From: Planctomycetota bacterium
GTDB taxonomy: Bacteria > Planctomycetota > Planctomycetia > Gemmatales > Gemmataceae
Assembly (NCBI GenBank): GCA_016873225.1
Contig: VGXS01000027.1
Coordinates: 1-55,119 of the forward strand
Length of the DNA: 55,119 nt
Direction of reading: 5' to 3'
This document shows positions 37,051 through 45,675 of the stretch, in pieces. A program made the translations under genes and the position numbers. Position 1 is the stretch's first letter, and the number at the start of each line of letters is the position of its first letter. Below the pieces are notes generated by a model. That model was not told where the DNA came from. It searched no databases and saw nothing but the letters and a program-made list of their open reading frames with translations.

Positions 37051-37059
37051 GGCAGGCGA

Positions 37060-37494
37060 TCACTGATCGATGATCTTGCCGGCCGAACCGGACACCGGTA
37101 CCCCGGGAGTTGTCGGCTTGGCCGGTTTTTCCTTGGCGGTGGCGGCGCGTGCTGATTCGGCAAGCGCCGTGTCGGTGCTCATCAACTCCTCAAGGCCTTT
37201 TTTCAGTTTCTCCATCCGGGCATTGAGCAGATCGCGTTCCTTGCGGACTTCCTGCAAAATGCTGACCGTGTTCTTCAGGGAGGATATTTCCGACTCCGCT
37301 GATGACAGCCTTTGCTTGGCCGCATCTCGCGCCTCGGCGATGGCCTGGTGGTCTTCCTCAAGCTTGGAGCATTTCGCCTCCAGTACCTTGAGCCTGTCCA
37401 GTTGGGCCGCTGACGAGCCTGGGTTGCGTGAGCATCCCCAAACTCCCGCGAGGAAAAATACCGCCATCCATGCCATGGTCTTGATGTCATTCAT
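37060..37494 (-). CDS. Coiled-coil lipoprotein, unknown function
   Basis: 144 residues. Signal with lipobox GVWGC (Cys21), then a long heptad-patterned helix (about 30-115; LDRLKVLEAKCSKLEEDHQA, ILQEVRKERDLLNARMEKLK) and a Pro/Ala/Lys tail. ATG 37494 has GGGAG 9 bp upstream. The pattern resembles periplasmic spacer lipoproteins, but no family was recognised. A weak inverted repeat (37051-37080) across its 3' end may act as a terminator with the convergent gene. Confidence 0.7.
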   Translation of the reverse strand: MNDIKTMAWMAVFFLAGVWGCSRNPGSSAAQLDRLKVLEAKCSKLEEDHQAIAEARDAAKQRLSSAESEISSLKNTVSILQEVRKERDLLNARMEKLKKGLEELMSTDTALAESARAATAKEKPAKPTTPGVPVSGSAGKIIDQ

Positions 37495-37673
37495 GATGTC
37501 GATCTCCCATTATGAAACTGCCGGGGCGTCGGCATTCCAAGGGACGCCGTGCACAAATTGCCCGATCAACTCTTGATTCGGCAAATGACGACCGGCAGGG
37601 ATCAAGAAACACCCTGCTCACCCATGTCACCCAATATCGCGGCACTGGTTAATTCGCGGAATGGGCAAAGGCG

Positions 37674-38435
37674 CTACAATCGTCGCGCCCGGTAAGCCTC
37701 GGCATCATTCAGCCATGCGACCCATTCAATCAGGATCGGCTCAGGCTGGGGAACCAGCGTCCCATGGCGGGCGGCGCTTGTCGCCGCGAGCAGTTGCTCG
37801 AGGCGCCTTCCCAAGGATGGGTCGAGCCTCCGGGTATGCCAATCCAGCGATGGCCTGTGCCGGCCAAGTCCCCATCGGTCGTGAAGGTAACCCGTGAGGA
37901 AGGAATGGATGGCCGTCCATGCGGCTTCGCGTGTGCCGGCCGACCGCGCCAGCCTCTGCATTCGGCATGCCGGACTCGTGCGGAAAAATCGCCAATACAA
38001 CACGGCGGCGATGACCATCGCGCCGGCACATTCGGCCAGCATCGCCATCCACCCAGAAGTCGCCAACCCGGCCTTGCCTGTCATGTCCAACGCCGGCGGT
38101 TTCAACAGATTCGGCCAGTTGTCCATCCTGGTTAAACCGTTGTCCCGCCAGGCCCAGGAGATGCCAGGAATATCTGGATCGTTTTCACCATTCCTAAAGA
38201 GGATGTATCGATTCTCCCGGGCTGCCAGCATCCATCCGCGCCCGGACAACAAGCGGGGTGATTCGTTCGCCCGAGATGATCCGTCGGGGAGCATGAGCTG
38301 CAGCAAGACGCCGGCATTCTCCTGTGGTTCGGGGACCGTGACCATGAGCCGGGCGGGGGATCCGGCATCTTCCGGAGCCAATGAGTAGCTTTCCTGCCCC
38401 ATCGCGGCCAAGAAAGCCGACAGGAGGCAGGTCAT
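37674..38435 (-). CDS. Single-pass membrane protein coupled to DUF58 gene
   Basis: 253 residues. An N-terminal signal-like segment (MTCLLSAFLAAMGQESYS), an extracytoplasmic domain (20-120), one membrane helix (about 130-155; AMVIAAVLYWRFF), and a basic cytoplasmic domain with WTAIHSFLTGYLHDRWGL. ATG 38435 overlaps the DUF58 stop (ATGA); the longer frame to 38570 lies inside that gene. The position and topology resemble BatD-type or other Bat-operon proteins, but sequence support is weak and no function is assigned. Confidence 0.65.
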   Translation of the reverse strand: MTCLLSAFLAAMGQESYSLAPEDAGSPARLMVTVPEPQENAGVLLQLMLPDGSSRANESPRLLSGRGWMLAARENRYILFRNGENDPDIPGISWAWRDNGLTRMDNWPNLLKPPALDMTGKAGLATSGWMAMLAECAGAMVIAAVLYWRFFRTSPACRMQRLARSAGTREAAWTAIHSFLTGYLHDRWGLGRHRPSLDWHTRRLDPSLGRRLEQLLAATSAARHGTLVPQPEPILIEWVAWLNDAEAYRARRL

Positions 38436-39253
38436 GGCGAACCCGCGAGCAGGTTGGCGAGGATGTCGGCGAACTCGGGACCGGGTGATCGCGAAACTTC
38501 GGCGGCCGCGGGAAAAGAGGCGCGGAGCTGATTCATTCTTGCCATGCTTCGCGATTTCCACATGGCCCATTCACGGGGGGAGGGAGCCGGCAGTGTTGTT
38601 CCATCGTACCCATTGAATACCGCTACGGATGGAGGCTCCATCCCGAGCCATGGATTGCGGACAAGAAGCAGGCGGGCGTCAACCCTCCTTGGAAGATCGC
38701 TGATTTGCCTGGAAAGCGTCGGGGAGAGGCCATCCGTGACGACGAGCGCGAGCGATCCCCGGCCGATCAGGCCCGGCCAGAGGTCGTGGACGCTCCCGGT
38801 CGAGGGAGCGGGCGATTCAAGGTCCGCCAGGCAGGCCGCGGCAGCCGCGGGATGGCGGCTGGCCTGTCGGTGAATGATTCCCCCCGAACCCAGCACGGTC
38901 AGCGCCACGGGGTCGCCGCAGTCGAGGGCCACCGGGGCGAGGCTTTCGATAACCATGGCCGGGATGCGCGACGGCCATGCGGCGGGCGTTGCCCCGAGCC
39001 TGTCGAGGCCTTCGATCACGAAATGCAGCGTCTGGGAAAGGCAAGGGCCATCCTCTCGGACATGGGGGAAGCCGCGGCGGGCCGAGGCGCGCGCGTCGAT
39101 TCGCCTTGGGTCGTCGCCCGGTTCGAAAGGACGGATGCCGGCAAGGTCGAGGCCGCGCCCCGCACCCGGAAGCCTGTGAGGGCCATCAGGCGCGGCGGCG
39201 GCGGCGAACCTGAGCCGCCGCGACCATAATCGGCGTCCCCAAAGGCCTTGCAC
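38432..39253 (-). CDS. DUF58 domain protein
   Basis: 273 residues. The signature GRGLDLAGIRPFEPGDDPRR-IDARASAR (about 33-60) matches the DUF58 core, normally followed by IDW; here Trp is replaced by Ala. A vWA-like part follows (LVVTDGLSPTLSRQI). DUF58 proteins usually accompany a MoxR ATPase; none is seen within the window. The GTG start at 39253 has GGGGGAG 8 bp upstream. It lies 14 bp after the PVC cytochrome gene, so they are probably cotranscribed. Confidence 0.75.
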   Translation of the reverse strand: MQGLWGRRLWSRRLRFAAAAAPDGPHRLPGAGRGLDLAGIRPFEPGDDPRRIDARASARRGFPHVREDGPCLSQTLHFVIEGLDRLGATPAAWPSRIPAMVIESLAPVALDCGDPVALTVLGSGGIIHRQASRHPAAAAACLADLESPAPSTGSVHDLWPGLIGRGSLALVVTDGLSPTLSRQISDLPRRVDARLLLVRNPWLGMEPPSVAVFNGYDGTTLPAPSPREWAMWKSRSMARMNQLRASFPAAAEVSRSPGPEFADILANLLAGSP

Positions 39254-39267
39254 GGAGTGGCTCCCCC

Positions 39268-42200
39268 CTAGCGCGCGGGGACTTCCTTGAGCTCATCGGC
39301 CGCTGAAATCGCCAGGAAGAACCCGTGGGGATGGCTTCCATTGGAGATCTTCAGGAGGATCGTGTTGGCGCCGGCCTTCAGCCGCACCGGCACGCGGAAC
39401 TTGCCGGGCTTCGCGGCCTCGTGGGCCCGATCCTCGTGGACCTTCTCGCCGTTGATCCAGAGCCTGCTGCAGTCGTCGGCTCCCAGCAGGATCAAGCCGG
39501 GCTGGGCCACGGGCGACTCGAGAACCAGGGCGGCGTACGAGACGCTGTTGGAGCCCGAGGGCCCGTGGATTTCCTCGAGGTTGACATAACCTGCCGAGTC
39601 GGGCCTTGCCAACCGCCAGGAGACGGTGCCGTCCTTCCCCTTCATGGTGGAGGTGAAGTCGAGTTTACGCTCGGGGTCCATCGGCTTTTCGAATCCGGCG
39701 TCGCCACCCTCTCCTCCCTCCAGCGGGCCGAGGATGCGGAAGGACTTGGGGGCCAGGGCGGCCGACTTGAGGGTGAGCAGGTGCTCGCAGATGTCAAGCA
39801 GGTCGTCCTCGGTCATGTAGGCCACCAGGTTGGCCGGCATGATTGATTCCTGCAGGCGGTTCCGCTCCTCGATCTCCTTCTTCGGGATGCGGTGATCCTT
39901 GCCGTTGGCGTCGCGCAGCACGACGGCCTCGGCATTCTCCTCGACCAACAGGCCGGAGATGGCCTGGCCCTTGGTCGTCGAGACGGCATGCACGAGATAC
40001 TGGTCGGCAATGGCCTTGGACGGCGTGAGAAGCGAATCGAGAAGGTTTTCCCGGCTGGCCTTCTTGCCGACCTGCGAGAGGTCGGGGCCAATCTGCCCGC
40101 CCCGCCCTTCGACCATGTGGCATTTGAGGCATTGCAGGTCGCTCTTGGCGCTGGCTTCCAGCAGGGCCTTTCCCCTGGCGGCATTCCCCGCGCGCGTGGC
40201 CAGCTTGGCGGCGGAGGGCAGCTTTTTGGCGTCGATCCGTCCGGGTGCCGGGAAGGCGATCATCGCCTTGTTGCGGAGGTCCTGATAAGGACTGTTGCGG
40301 AGCAGGCGTCCGGTATCGGCGACCAGGCCATCGGGCAGCTTGCCTGTATTTTTCTGCTCCAAAAGCCAGGTGCTTCCCGCCCTGGTGTTGGCCAAGGCCT
40401 CGAGGGCCGGCCCGCTGGCGTTACCGTTGGCGAGCAATCCGCGGAGCACCAACAGCGCCGGCTCCGTTACTTCGGTGTTTTGTCTATTCGAGGCAAGCTC
40501 ACCCAGGGCGGAGCAGGCTTTGGCGGACAAGGCTCCGCCCTGCTTCGCCACTTGCTCAAGGGCCTTGGTGGAATCCAGGGAAGGCAACTTGCCCAAGGTT
40601 GAGATGGCCCGTTCCCTCAGAGGCAGGGGTTGGGTGGCGTCGGAGGCGATGCCGCCGGCGGTTGGCACGGCCCCGAGGTTGCCTGTCGCGGCGCAGAGGG
40701 CGAGGTACTCGTTCGCCATGGCCTTGTCCTTCTCCAACTGGGCAAGGGCCTTGCCGAAGGCGCCATCCTTGGCGAGGGCCGACCATTTGCCCGGTAAGTG
40801 AAGGGCGAGGGCATCGACGACCCGGGCCCTGACCGCCTGCGATGAGGACGGGACAAGCAAGTCGAGCAGGACTTTGCCGGCTTCCGCACCGTCGTCACCT
40901 GAGACGAAGTCAACGATGCGAATCCTGTCGGCATCGGAGATTCCGCCCTGGCTCAGCCGGTCGCGCAGCCGCTTGGCCAGCCCGGGCGGCCTCAGTTCGA
41001 ATGCCAGGGCCGCCGTTCGGTCGTTCCATTCGGGCAGGGCGCTGGCAAATGATTCGAGAGCCGCGTGGTGGCGGGTTTCCTCTTGGCCCGCCGCGATCGC
41101 CATCGCCTTGGCCAGGAAGACATCCTTGCCATCCCAGGCCTTGGCGGCCTTCAGGATGGCCTCGCCCGCCTTGGCGGCATCGGCTCGCCTGAGGCCCACG
41201 AGGATTTCCCGGCTCACGCCGGAATCGGCCAAAGGCAGGCTGGCCGCAAGGCTGGAGGCTTTGGGATAATCACGCACGAGGCGGGCCGCCTGGGCCGCCA
41301 AGCCGGGTTTGTCGAGGCCATCAAGGTCGGCTGCGGTGATTTCCCCGACTTCCGCGAGCACCCAGCGGGCCCTGGCCTTGAGCCATTCCGGATGATTTCC
41401 GGTTGCCCATGCCCGAACCGCCTTCGCGGCCTCGGCCGGTTCTTGCGACCGGAGCCAGGCGAACGCCATGCCCCTGGTGGCCAGGCAAGGCGAGGCGAGC
41501 GCCTCGCGGGCTTCGCCCGCATTTGTCACCTTCATGGGTCCGGGTGATGGCTTGTGCCCCGGGGGGGCCAGGCGGAAGACGCGTCCGCGGGTGGTGTCTC
41601 CCATGCCGTGGCCGCCCACGCCCGGGTCGTACCAGTCGGCGATGAATACCGAGCCATCGGGTGCCACGCGCACATCGCTGGGCCGGAACCAGTTGTCGGT
41701 GCTGGTGACGATGTCCTCGCGGGTGACATCGAAGCCGGCCCCCTTGGGGGCGGCCGTGTAGCAGCGGAGTTGGCGAGGTCCGGCGTCGGTGTGCAGCATC
41801 TGGCCGCGGTATTTCTCGGGCAGAAGTTGTCCCTCGTAAAAGCACATGCCAGTCGGGCTGCCGAAGAATGTCCGCAGCACCTTGGGAACGATGCCCGGTT
41901 GCTCCTCATGCCAATGGGTTTGGCCCGCGCCACGGGGATGATAGCCATAGTTGCCCCCCGGCATGACGAAGCAGATGCGAGTCTGCTGGTTGCCGTCATC
42001 GTCGTTGTCGGAGATGAAGACATTCCCGAAGCTGTCGACGGCCGCCATGTAGTTGTTGCGGAAGTTGTGGGCGATCAGTTCCAGGTTCCGGCCGTTCATG
42101 TCGCATCGCCAGATCGTGCCGGCGCGCAGGGATGTGGTGTTGCTCGTGAACGATTCCCCCTTGCCGTCGCTGGCCTTGAGATCGCGGACTCCCGCGTCCC

Positions 42201-42750
42201 CGACCGAGAAATACAGTTTTCCGTCGGGGCCGATCGTGATGCCATGCACGCCATGGTCGTGGTCGATGCCCTGAAAGCCGGTGAGGAACTTGACGGGCGG
42301 ACCATCGGCCTTGTTGTCGCCATCCTTGTCTTCCAGGAGAAGGATGTCCGGCGACTGACACAGGAACACCTTGCATCCCTTGCCGGCAGGATTGGAGGCC
42401 ACGGCAATGCCGATGGGACTCATGATTTCCGGGGACTGGTAAAAGGTGACGCCGTTGTCGGCGGTGCCGTCGTTGTTCGTGTCGCTGAGGATCACGATCC
42501 TGTCGCCTTCGGAACGGAGGGGTGGCTGACCGCGCAATTTGCGGCGGTAGTTCACCGCCTCGCAAACCCAGATCCTGCCGGAAGGGTCGATGTCGAAGGT
42601 GGTGGGATTCACGAACAGCGGTTCGGACGCCCAGAGGCGCATTTCCAACCCGGGGGAGACCTTGAAGCTGCCCGCCTGTTTTTCAGGTGGCAACTGGCTC
42701 GGCCCGGAAATCACCAAAATCCATGCAGGCAATAGGGTTGCGGAGAGCAT
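39268..42750 (-). CDS. PVC-type cytochrome c / membrane-bound dehydrogenase-like protein
   Basis: 1160 residues from ATG 42750, which gives a signal peptide (MLSATLLPAWILVISG). The N-terminal 420 residues form a quinoprotein-dehydrogenase-like propeller (GLEMRLWASEPLFVNPTTFD, DHDHGVHGITIGPDGKLYF, FIADWYDPGVGGHG). A HEAT-like helical middle (about 440-830) follows, then a cytochrome c domain with CLKCH (about 873-877) and GQIGPDLSQVG, and a C-terminal beta-sandwich (about 1010-1160; LKAGANTILLKISN) that may bind carbohydrate. Such proteins are abundant in planctomycetes and are thought to oxidise carbohydrates in the periplasm. The substrate is unknown. Confidence 0.9.
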   Translation of the reverse strand: MLSATLLPAWILVISGPSQLPPEKQAGSFKVSPGLEMRLWASEPLFVNPTTFDIDPSGRIWVCEAVNYRRKLRGQPPLRSEGDRIVILSDTNNDGTADNGVTFYQSPEIMSPIGIAVASNPAGKGCKVFLCQSPDILLLEDKDGDNKADGPPVKFLTGFQGIDHDHGVHGITIGPDGKLYFSVGDAGVRDLKASDGKGESFTSNTTSLRAGTIWRCDMNGRNLELIAHNFRNNYMAAVDSFGNVFISDNDDDGNQQTRICFVMPGGNYGYHPRGAGQTHWHEEQPGIVPKVLRTFFGSPTGMCFYEGQLLPEKYRGQMLHTDAGPRQLRCYTAAPKGAGFDVTREDIVTSTDNWFRPSDVRVAPDGSVFIADWYDPGVGGHGMGDTTRGRVFRLAPPGHKPSPGPMKVTNAGEAREALASPCLATRGMAFAWLRSQEPAEAAKAVRAWATGNHPEWLKARARWVLAEVGEITAADLDGLDKPGLAAQAARLVRDYPKASSLAASLPLADSGVSREILVGLRRADAAKAGEAILKAAKAWDGKDVFLAKAMAIAAGQEETRHHAALESFASALPEWNDRTAALAFELRPPGLAKRLRDRLSQGGISDADRIRIVDFVSGDDGAEAGKVLLDLLVPSSSQAVRARVVDALALHLPGKWSALAKDGAFGKALAQLEKDKAMANEYLALCAATGNLGAVPTAGGIASDATQPLPLRERAISTLGKLPSLDSTKALEQVAKQGGALSAKACSALGELASNRQNTEVTEPALLVLRGLLANGNASGPALEALANTRAGSTWLLEQKNTGKLPDGLVADTGRLLRNSPYQDLRNKAMIAFPAPGRIDAKKLPSAAKLATRAGNAARGKALLEASAKSDLQCLKCHMVEGRGGQIGPDLSQVGKKASRENLLDSLLTPSKAIADQYLVHAVSTTKGQAISGLLVEENAEAVVLRDANGKDHRIPKKEIEERNRLQESIMPANLVAYMTEDDLLDICEHLLTLKSAALAPKSFRILGPLEGGEGGDAGFEKPMDPERKLDFTSTMKGKDGTVSWRLARPDSAGYVNLEEIHGPSGSNSVSYAALVLESPVAQPGLILLGADDCSRLWINGEKVHEDRAHEAAKPGKFRVPVRLKAGANTILLKISNGSHPHGFFLAISAADELKEVPAR

Positions 42751-42775
42751 GACGCATCCTCGGCAATCTTGGGGA

Positions 42776-42805
42776 GGGAATGTCACGAATCAGCGTAACA
42801 TTCCC
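42776..42805. promoter_or_regulatory. 30-bp palindrome in divergent promoter region
   Basis: GGGAATGT (42776-42783) and ACATTCCC (42798-42805) are perfect inverted repeats, and the inner ACG/CGT bases (42785-42787, 42794-42796) extend the symmetry. It is 25 bp upstream of the PVC cytochrome ATG and 99 bp upstream of the metallopeptidase ATG. The placement fits a dimeric repressor site; a transcript hairpin is the alternative. Confidence 0.5.
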
Positions 42806-42904
42806 ACAGGACTTGGAAAAGCGACTTCTATCAACCAGTAAACCGTCCACGGATGAGGTGCGTAATAAGATTCATGGGAATTTTTAAGGTAGGGGGGTGA
42901 AACC

Positions 42905-43624
42905 ATGTTGATGCCGGATCTCTGGTACTTCGTGTTTCTGGCGCCCGGAATCCTGCTGGCCATGTGGGCCCAGTGGAGGGTTCATGCCGCCTATTCATGG
43001 GCTTCGGGAATTGGCTCGGGAGCCCGGGCCACTGGCGCCGAGACCGCCGCGGCCATCCTGCGCGCCGAAGGTATCGCCGATGTCGGGATCGAACCCGTCG
43101 AGGGCCAGCTTTCAGACCACTACGACCCGCAGTCCAAGGTTTTGAGGCTCAGCGAGGGGGTTTATGGTTCTGAATCGTTGGCCGCGTTGGGAATCGCGGC
43201 CCATGAGGCTGGCCATGCCCTGCAGGATGCCCATCGTTATCCGCTCATGGCTTTGCGCGGCGCGCTGGTTCCCATGGCCAGCCTCGGTTCCGGCATGAGT
43301 TGGTTCGTCATCCTGGCCGGCACGCTGATGCTCGCGGCGCACCTGGCGCTTGGAAAAATCGTACTCCTCGCGGGGATCGGCTTGTTCTCCCTGACGGTGC
43401 TGTTCCAGTTGGTGAATCTGCCGGTGGAATTTGATGCGAGCCGCCGAGCCAGGATCGCGTTGCTCCAAAACGGCTTGGTTTCCCGGGAGGAGGATGCCGT
43501 CGTCGCCAAGGTGCTTGACGCCGCGGCGCTCACCTATGTTGCCGCGACCCTGACATCGATCCTGACCCTGCTCTATTACCTGTGGCGATCGGGTTTGTTG
43601 GGTAATGGCGGTCGCGATGAATAA
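42905..43624 (+). CDS. Membrane-bound zinc metallopeptidase (Zn_peptidase_2 / YugP type)
   Basis: 239 residues. An N-terminal membrane helix, HEAGH at 100-104 (zinc-binding, in AAHEAGHALQDAH), two further hydrophobic segments (about 120-170) and VEFDASRRA (about 178) with the probable third zinc ligand Glu. The last helix precedes a short tail. This matches the YugP/DUF-type neutral membrane zinc peptidases of 220-240 residues. The substrate is unknown; membrane protein quality control is a guess. GGGGGG lies about 9 bp before the ATG. It is transcribed divergently from the PVC cytochrome operon. Confidence 0.9.
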   Translation: MLMPDLWYFVFLAPGILLAMWAQWRVHAAYSWASGIGSGARATGAETAAAILRAEGIADVGIEPVEGQLSDHYDPQSKVLRLSEGVYGSESLAALGIAAHEAGHALQDAHRYPLMALRGALVPMASLGSGMSWFVILAGTLMLAAHLALGKIVLLAGIGLFSLTVLFQLVNLPVEFDASRRARIALLQNGLVSREEDAVVAKVLDAAALTYVAATLTSILTLLYYLWRSGLLGNGGRDE

Positions 43625-43628
43625 GCGG

Positions 43629-43655
43629 GAGGGGTGCGGGCACGCCCCACCCCTC
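43629..43655. terminator. GC-rich hairpin after metallopeptidase gene
   Basis: GAGGGGTG (43629-43636) pairs with CACCCCTC (43648-43655), with three more inner pairs after a bulged C and a 4-nt loop. It lies 5 bp after the stop at 43624. There is no T-tract. Confidence 0.5.
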
Positions 43656-43665
43656 TCGTGCTTGT

Positions 43666-43691
43666 GAGTGATTCGGATCCGCAAATCACTC
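43666..43691. terminator. Second hairpin at convergent junction
   Basis: GAGTGATT (43666-43673) and AATCACTC (43684-43691) are perfect inverted repeats around a loop that itself contains CGGATCCG. It covers the stop codon of the convergent 156-residue gene, so it is better placed for the other strand. Confidence 0.4.
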
Positions 43692-44156
43692 GGGTATCGG
43701 CACGAATTGCTTCGTGATGGTTCCCTTGGTTGGATTCCACACGGGATCAACATCGGACCTCAAGGGAAGGATTTTCACCGCGATCGTCATGGGACGGTCG
43801 CTGAAGTATTTTCCCAGCGCGGGACAGAGCCAGCCCTCCATGACACTTCCGTTGACAACACCCCTGTACCAGTTTCCAGCCCTGTTCCAGTGAGCCGTTT
43901 CCCTCTCGAAATACCTGCCGGGATCTCCAGCCCTGACCCAATTGAGGATCGCGTCGCAACCCTCGAACGGTTCCAAGGAAAACTGGATGGTGATTCCGAC
44001 GGAACCATCGATCCCCTTGGCCCGCACCAACTCGGAGATCATCTCCGAGATACCCAGGACAAACGGTTCCCGGTGCAGGTTGGTCGTCGGGTCGTCAAAT
44101 ACCCAGGTGGATGAGTGGATCAAATAGGGATGAATCTCCATAACAGCGCTACTCAT
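43686..44156 (-). CDS. DUF6717-like protein, unknown function
   Basis: 156 residues, no signal peptide or membrane segment. The opening IHPYLIHSSTWVFDDPTTNLHREPFVLGISEMI and the later IQFSLEPFEG recall the planctomycete DUF6717 family; this is recognition by pattern, not search. A Trp/Tyr-rich middle (WNRAGNWYRGVVNG) follows. It is a cytoplasmic protein of unknown role, between a hairpin-rich convergent junction and a small gene read in the same direction. Confidence 0.6.
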   Translation of the reverse strand: MSSAVMEIHPYLIHSSTWVFDDPTTNLHREPFVLGISEMISELVRAKGIDGSVGITIQFSLEPFEGCDAILNWVRAGDPGRYFERETAHWNRAGNWYRGVVNGSVMEGWLCPALGKYFSDRPMTIAVKILPLRSDVDPVWNPTKGTITKQFVPIPE

Positions 44157-44191
44157 TGTGCACTCCCAATCGTTTGGTGGTTTAACAAATC

Positions 44192-44217
44192 AATATCGGC
44201 TCAAGATGGTCGATATT
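44192..44217. promoter_or_regulatory. Inverted repeat upstream of the 156-residue gene
   Basis: AATATCG (44192-44198) and CGATATT (44211-44217) are a perfect 7-bp inverted repeat with a 12-bp spacer, 36-61 bp before ATG 44156 and 46 bp after the preceding gene's stop. It could be an operator or the terminator of that gene. Confidence 0.3.
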
Positions 44218-44263
44218 TTGGAATCTTCCGCGAATCCGAAAAATCGAATTCCGGCCCCCGCGG

Positions 44264-44503
44264 TCAGGCTTCCGGTTTTGGTTCTTCCTGAACATGAAAC
44301 TGGGCATACATGCACGGCACATCGGTCGACCGCTCATCGCCTTCGAAGTGAAAGCGGAAGAACTCGGTGCCGCCGGAGTGGAATGCCGTCACCCGTGCCT
44401 TGAAAAGCTGACCCCGGTTGATGGTTCCACCATCGGCCGTGCGAAAAGTCTTGCGGCAGATGAAATCGTGGATTCGGTTCCTGTTCGCTTGCTGCTTGTC
44501 CAT
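44264..44503 (-). CDS. Small hypothetical protein (79 residues)
   Basis: MDKQQANRNRIHDFICRK begins a compact, soluble, His/Phe-rich protein with no signal peptide. A strong Shine-Dalgarno sequence GGAGGA lies 7 bp before ATG 44503, which decides this start over the longer frame to 44545. The family was not recognised. It lies between the isomerase gene (81 bp upstream) and the DUF6717-like gene (107 bp downstream) on the same strand. Confidence 0.6.
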   Translation of the reverse strand: MDKQQANRNRIHDFICRKTFRTADGGTINRGQLFKARVTAFHSGGTEFFRFHFEGDERSTDVPCMYAQFHVQEEPKPEA

Positions 44504-44584
44504 GTCTGTTTCCTCCGGTGTCCCCTGACATGGATGATTCGCCATCAGGGCCGGACGATTCAGCGGAATGGGCGGATTCCGGAT

Positions 44585-45523
44585 TCAGCCGTAGGCTTTT
44601 CGCAGGACGGCCAGGCTTTTGGGAATGGCCGTGGCCGGGTTCTCCTTGCCTTCCATCTCCAGGGAGATGTAACCCTTGTAGCCCGCCTTGCGAAGAATTC
44701 CAGCCACGCGGGCATTGTCAATATCGAGGGTGTACCACTCCCCGCCTCCGGGGTAGGTCTTGGCCTGGACAAGCACGGCTTGGGGCGCCAAGGCTTCCAT
44801 TTGCGTGTACATCTCCTCTAGAAAGTTGCCGGTGTCGAGGGTCGCCTTGAGCCATGGGCTGTTGACGGCCGTGATGACCTTGAGGACTCCCGTCGCCTCC
44901 CGGCCAAGACCCCAGTGGTTTTCAAGCCCCATCACCACTCCCAGTTTCTCGGCTCTCTTGCAAAGCTGGGCGAAGCTGTCATTCACCCAGGAGAACCCTT
45001 CATCGTCGGTATGCCCTGGCAGCCTTGGTTCGATTCCCTTGTTGGCCATCAGGGCGTCGAAATTCTTGCTGGTGCCCCAGCGGCCCGTATTCACGCGGAT
45101 GGTGGGAATGCCCAACTCGTGGGCCAACTCGAGGCATTTGGCGGTGTGCTCGATGTTTTGCTTCCGCTTGTCCTTGTCGGGGGTCACGAACCCCTGGTGG
45201 GTGGAGAAACCCATCAGGGGCATGCCCAGGGAAAAGGCCCTGCGCTTGATTTGATGGAGCAAGGAGTTATCGACGATTCCCCCCGCGGCCTTGGCGGCTT
45301 CCTCCATATGGACATGCAGGATTTCCACGCCGTCGAATCCCATGTCCGCGGCTTTTTCGAGGCAGGCGTCGATGGGAACGGGGGCACCCTTGAAGTGCCA
45401 GAACGAATAGGTGGAGACGCCGATCCTGTAGGGCCGGGTGGTTGGCTCCACCGCTGTTGCCAACTGAGGCACGGACATCGCGGGAATCGAGGCCAGCACG
45501 AGTCGACGGCTTGGATAATCCAT
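44585..45523 (-). CDS. Secreted sugar phosphate isomerase/epimerase family protein (TIM barrel)
   Basis: 312 residues. The N-terminus MDYPSRRLVLASIPAMSVPQ carries an SRRLVL motif like a Tat signal, common in planctomycete members. Barrel motifs are IGVSTYSFW, MGFDGVEIL, LGIPTIRVNTG, VVMGLENHWG (metal-binding Glu), ATLDTGNF (Asp) and GYISLEMEG (Glu). These fit the AP-endonuclease-2/xylose-isomerase-like superfamily. The exact sugar substrate cannot be told. It is transcribed divergently from the DUF1559 gene. Confidence 0.85.
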   Translation of the reverse strand: MDYPSRRLVLASIPAMSVPQLATAVEPTTRPYRIGVSTYSFWHFKGAPVPIDACLEKAADMGFDGVEILHVHMEEAAKAAGGIVDNSLLHQIKRRAFSLGMPLMGFSTHQGFVTPDKDKRKQNIEHTAKCLELAHELGIPTIRVNTGRWGTSKNFDALMANKGIEPRLPGHTDDEGFSWVNDSFAQLCKRAEKLGVVMGLENHWGLGREATGVLKVITAVNSPWLKATLDTGNFLEEMYTQMEALAPQAVLVQAKTYPGGGEWYTLDIDNARVAGILRKAGYKGYISLEMEGKENPATAIPKSLAVLRKAYG

Positions 45524-45606
45524 TCATCAGGCTCCATGAATGCCTAGGAGATAACATACCAGCGGATCACATCCAACGATGAGGGTTTCATGAGCGCGTT
45601 TTTTCG

Positions 45607-45636
45607 GTTGGACATTCCAACAATGGCAAGCATAAC
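45607..45636 (+). promoter_or_regulatory. Candidate promoter with overlapping palindrome, DUF1559 gene
   Basis: TTGGAC (45608-45613), 17 bp, CATAAC (45631-45636) resembles a sigma70 promoter. The palindrome GTTGGA-CAT-TCCAAC (45607-45621) overlaps the -35 element and could be an operator. GGAG precedes the ATG at 45676. Confidence 0.35.
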
Positions 45637-45675
45637 ATCAGGTGTCATTGATGTTTATCTCATGGAGAAATCAGC

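Noticed and set aside
41554..42735. Plus-strand open frame of 393 residues opposite the PVC cytochrome
   Set aside because: Shadow of the well-supported dehydrogenase gene.
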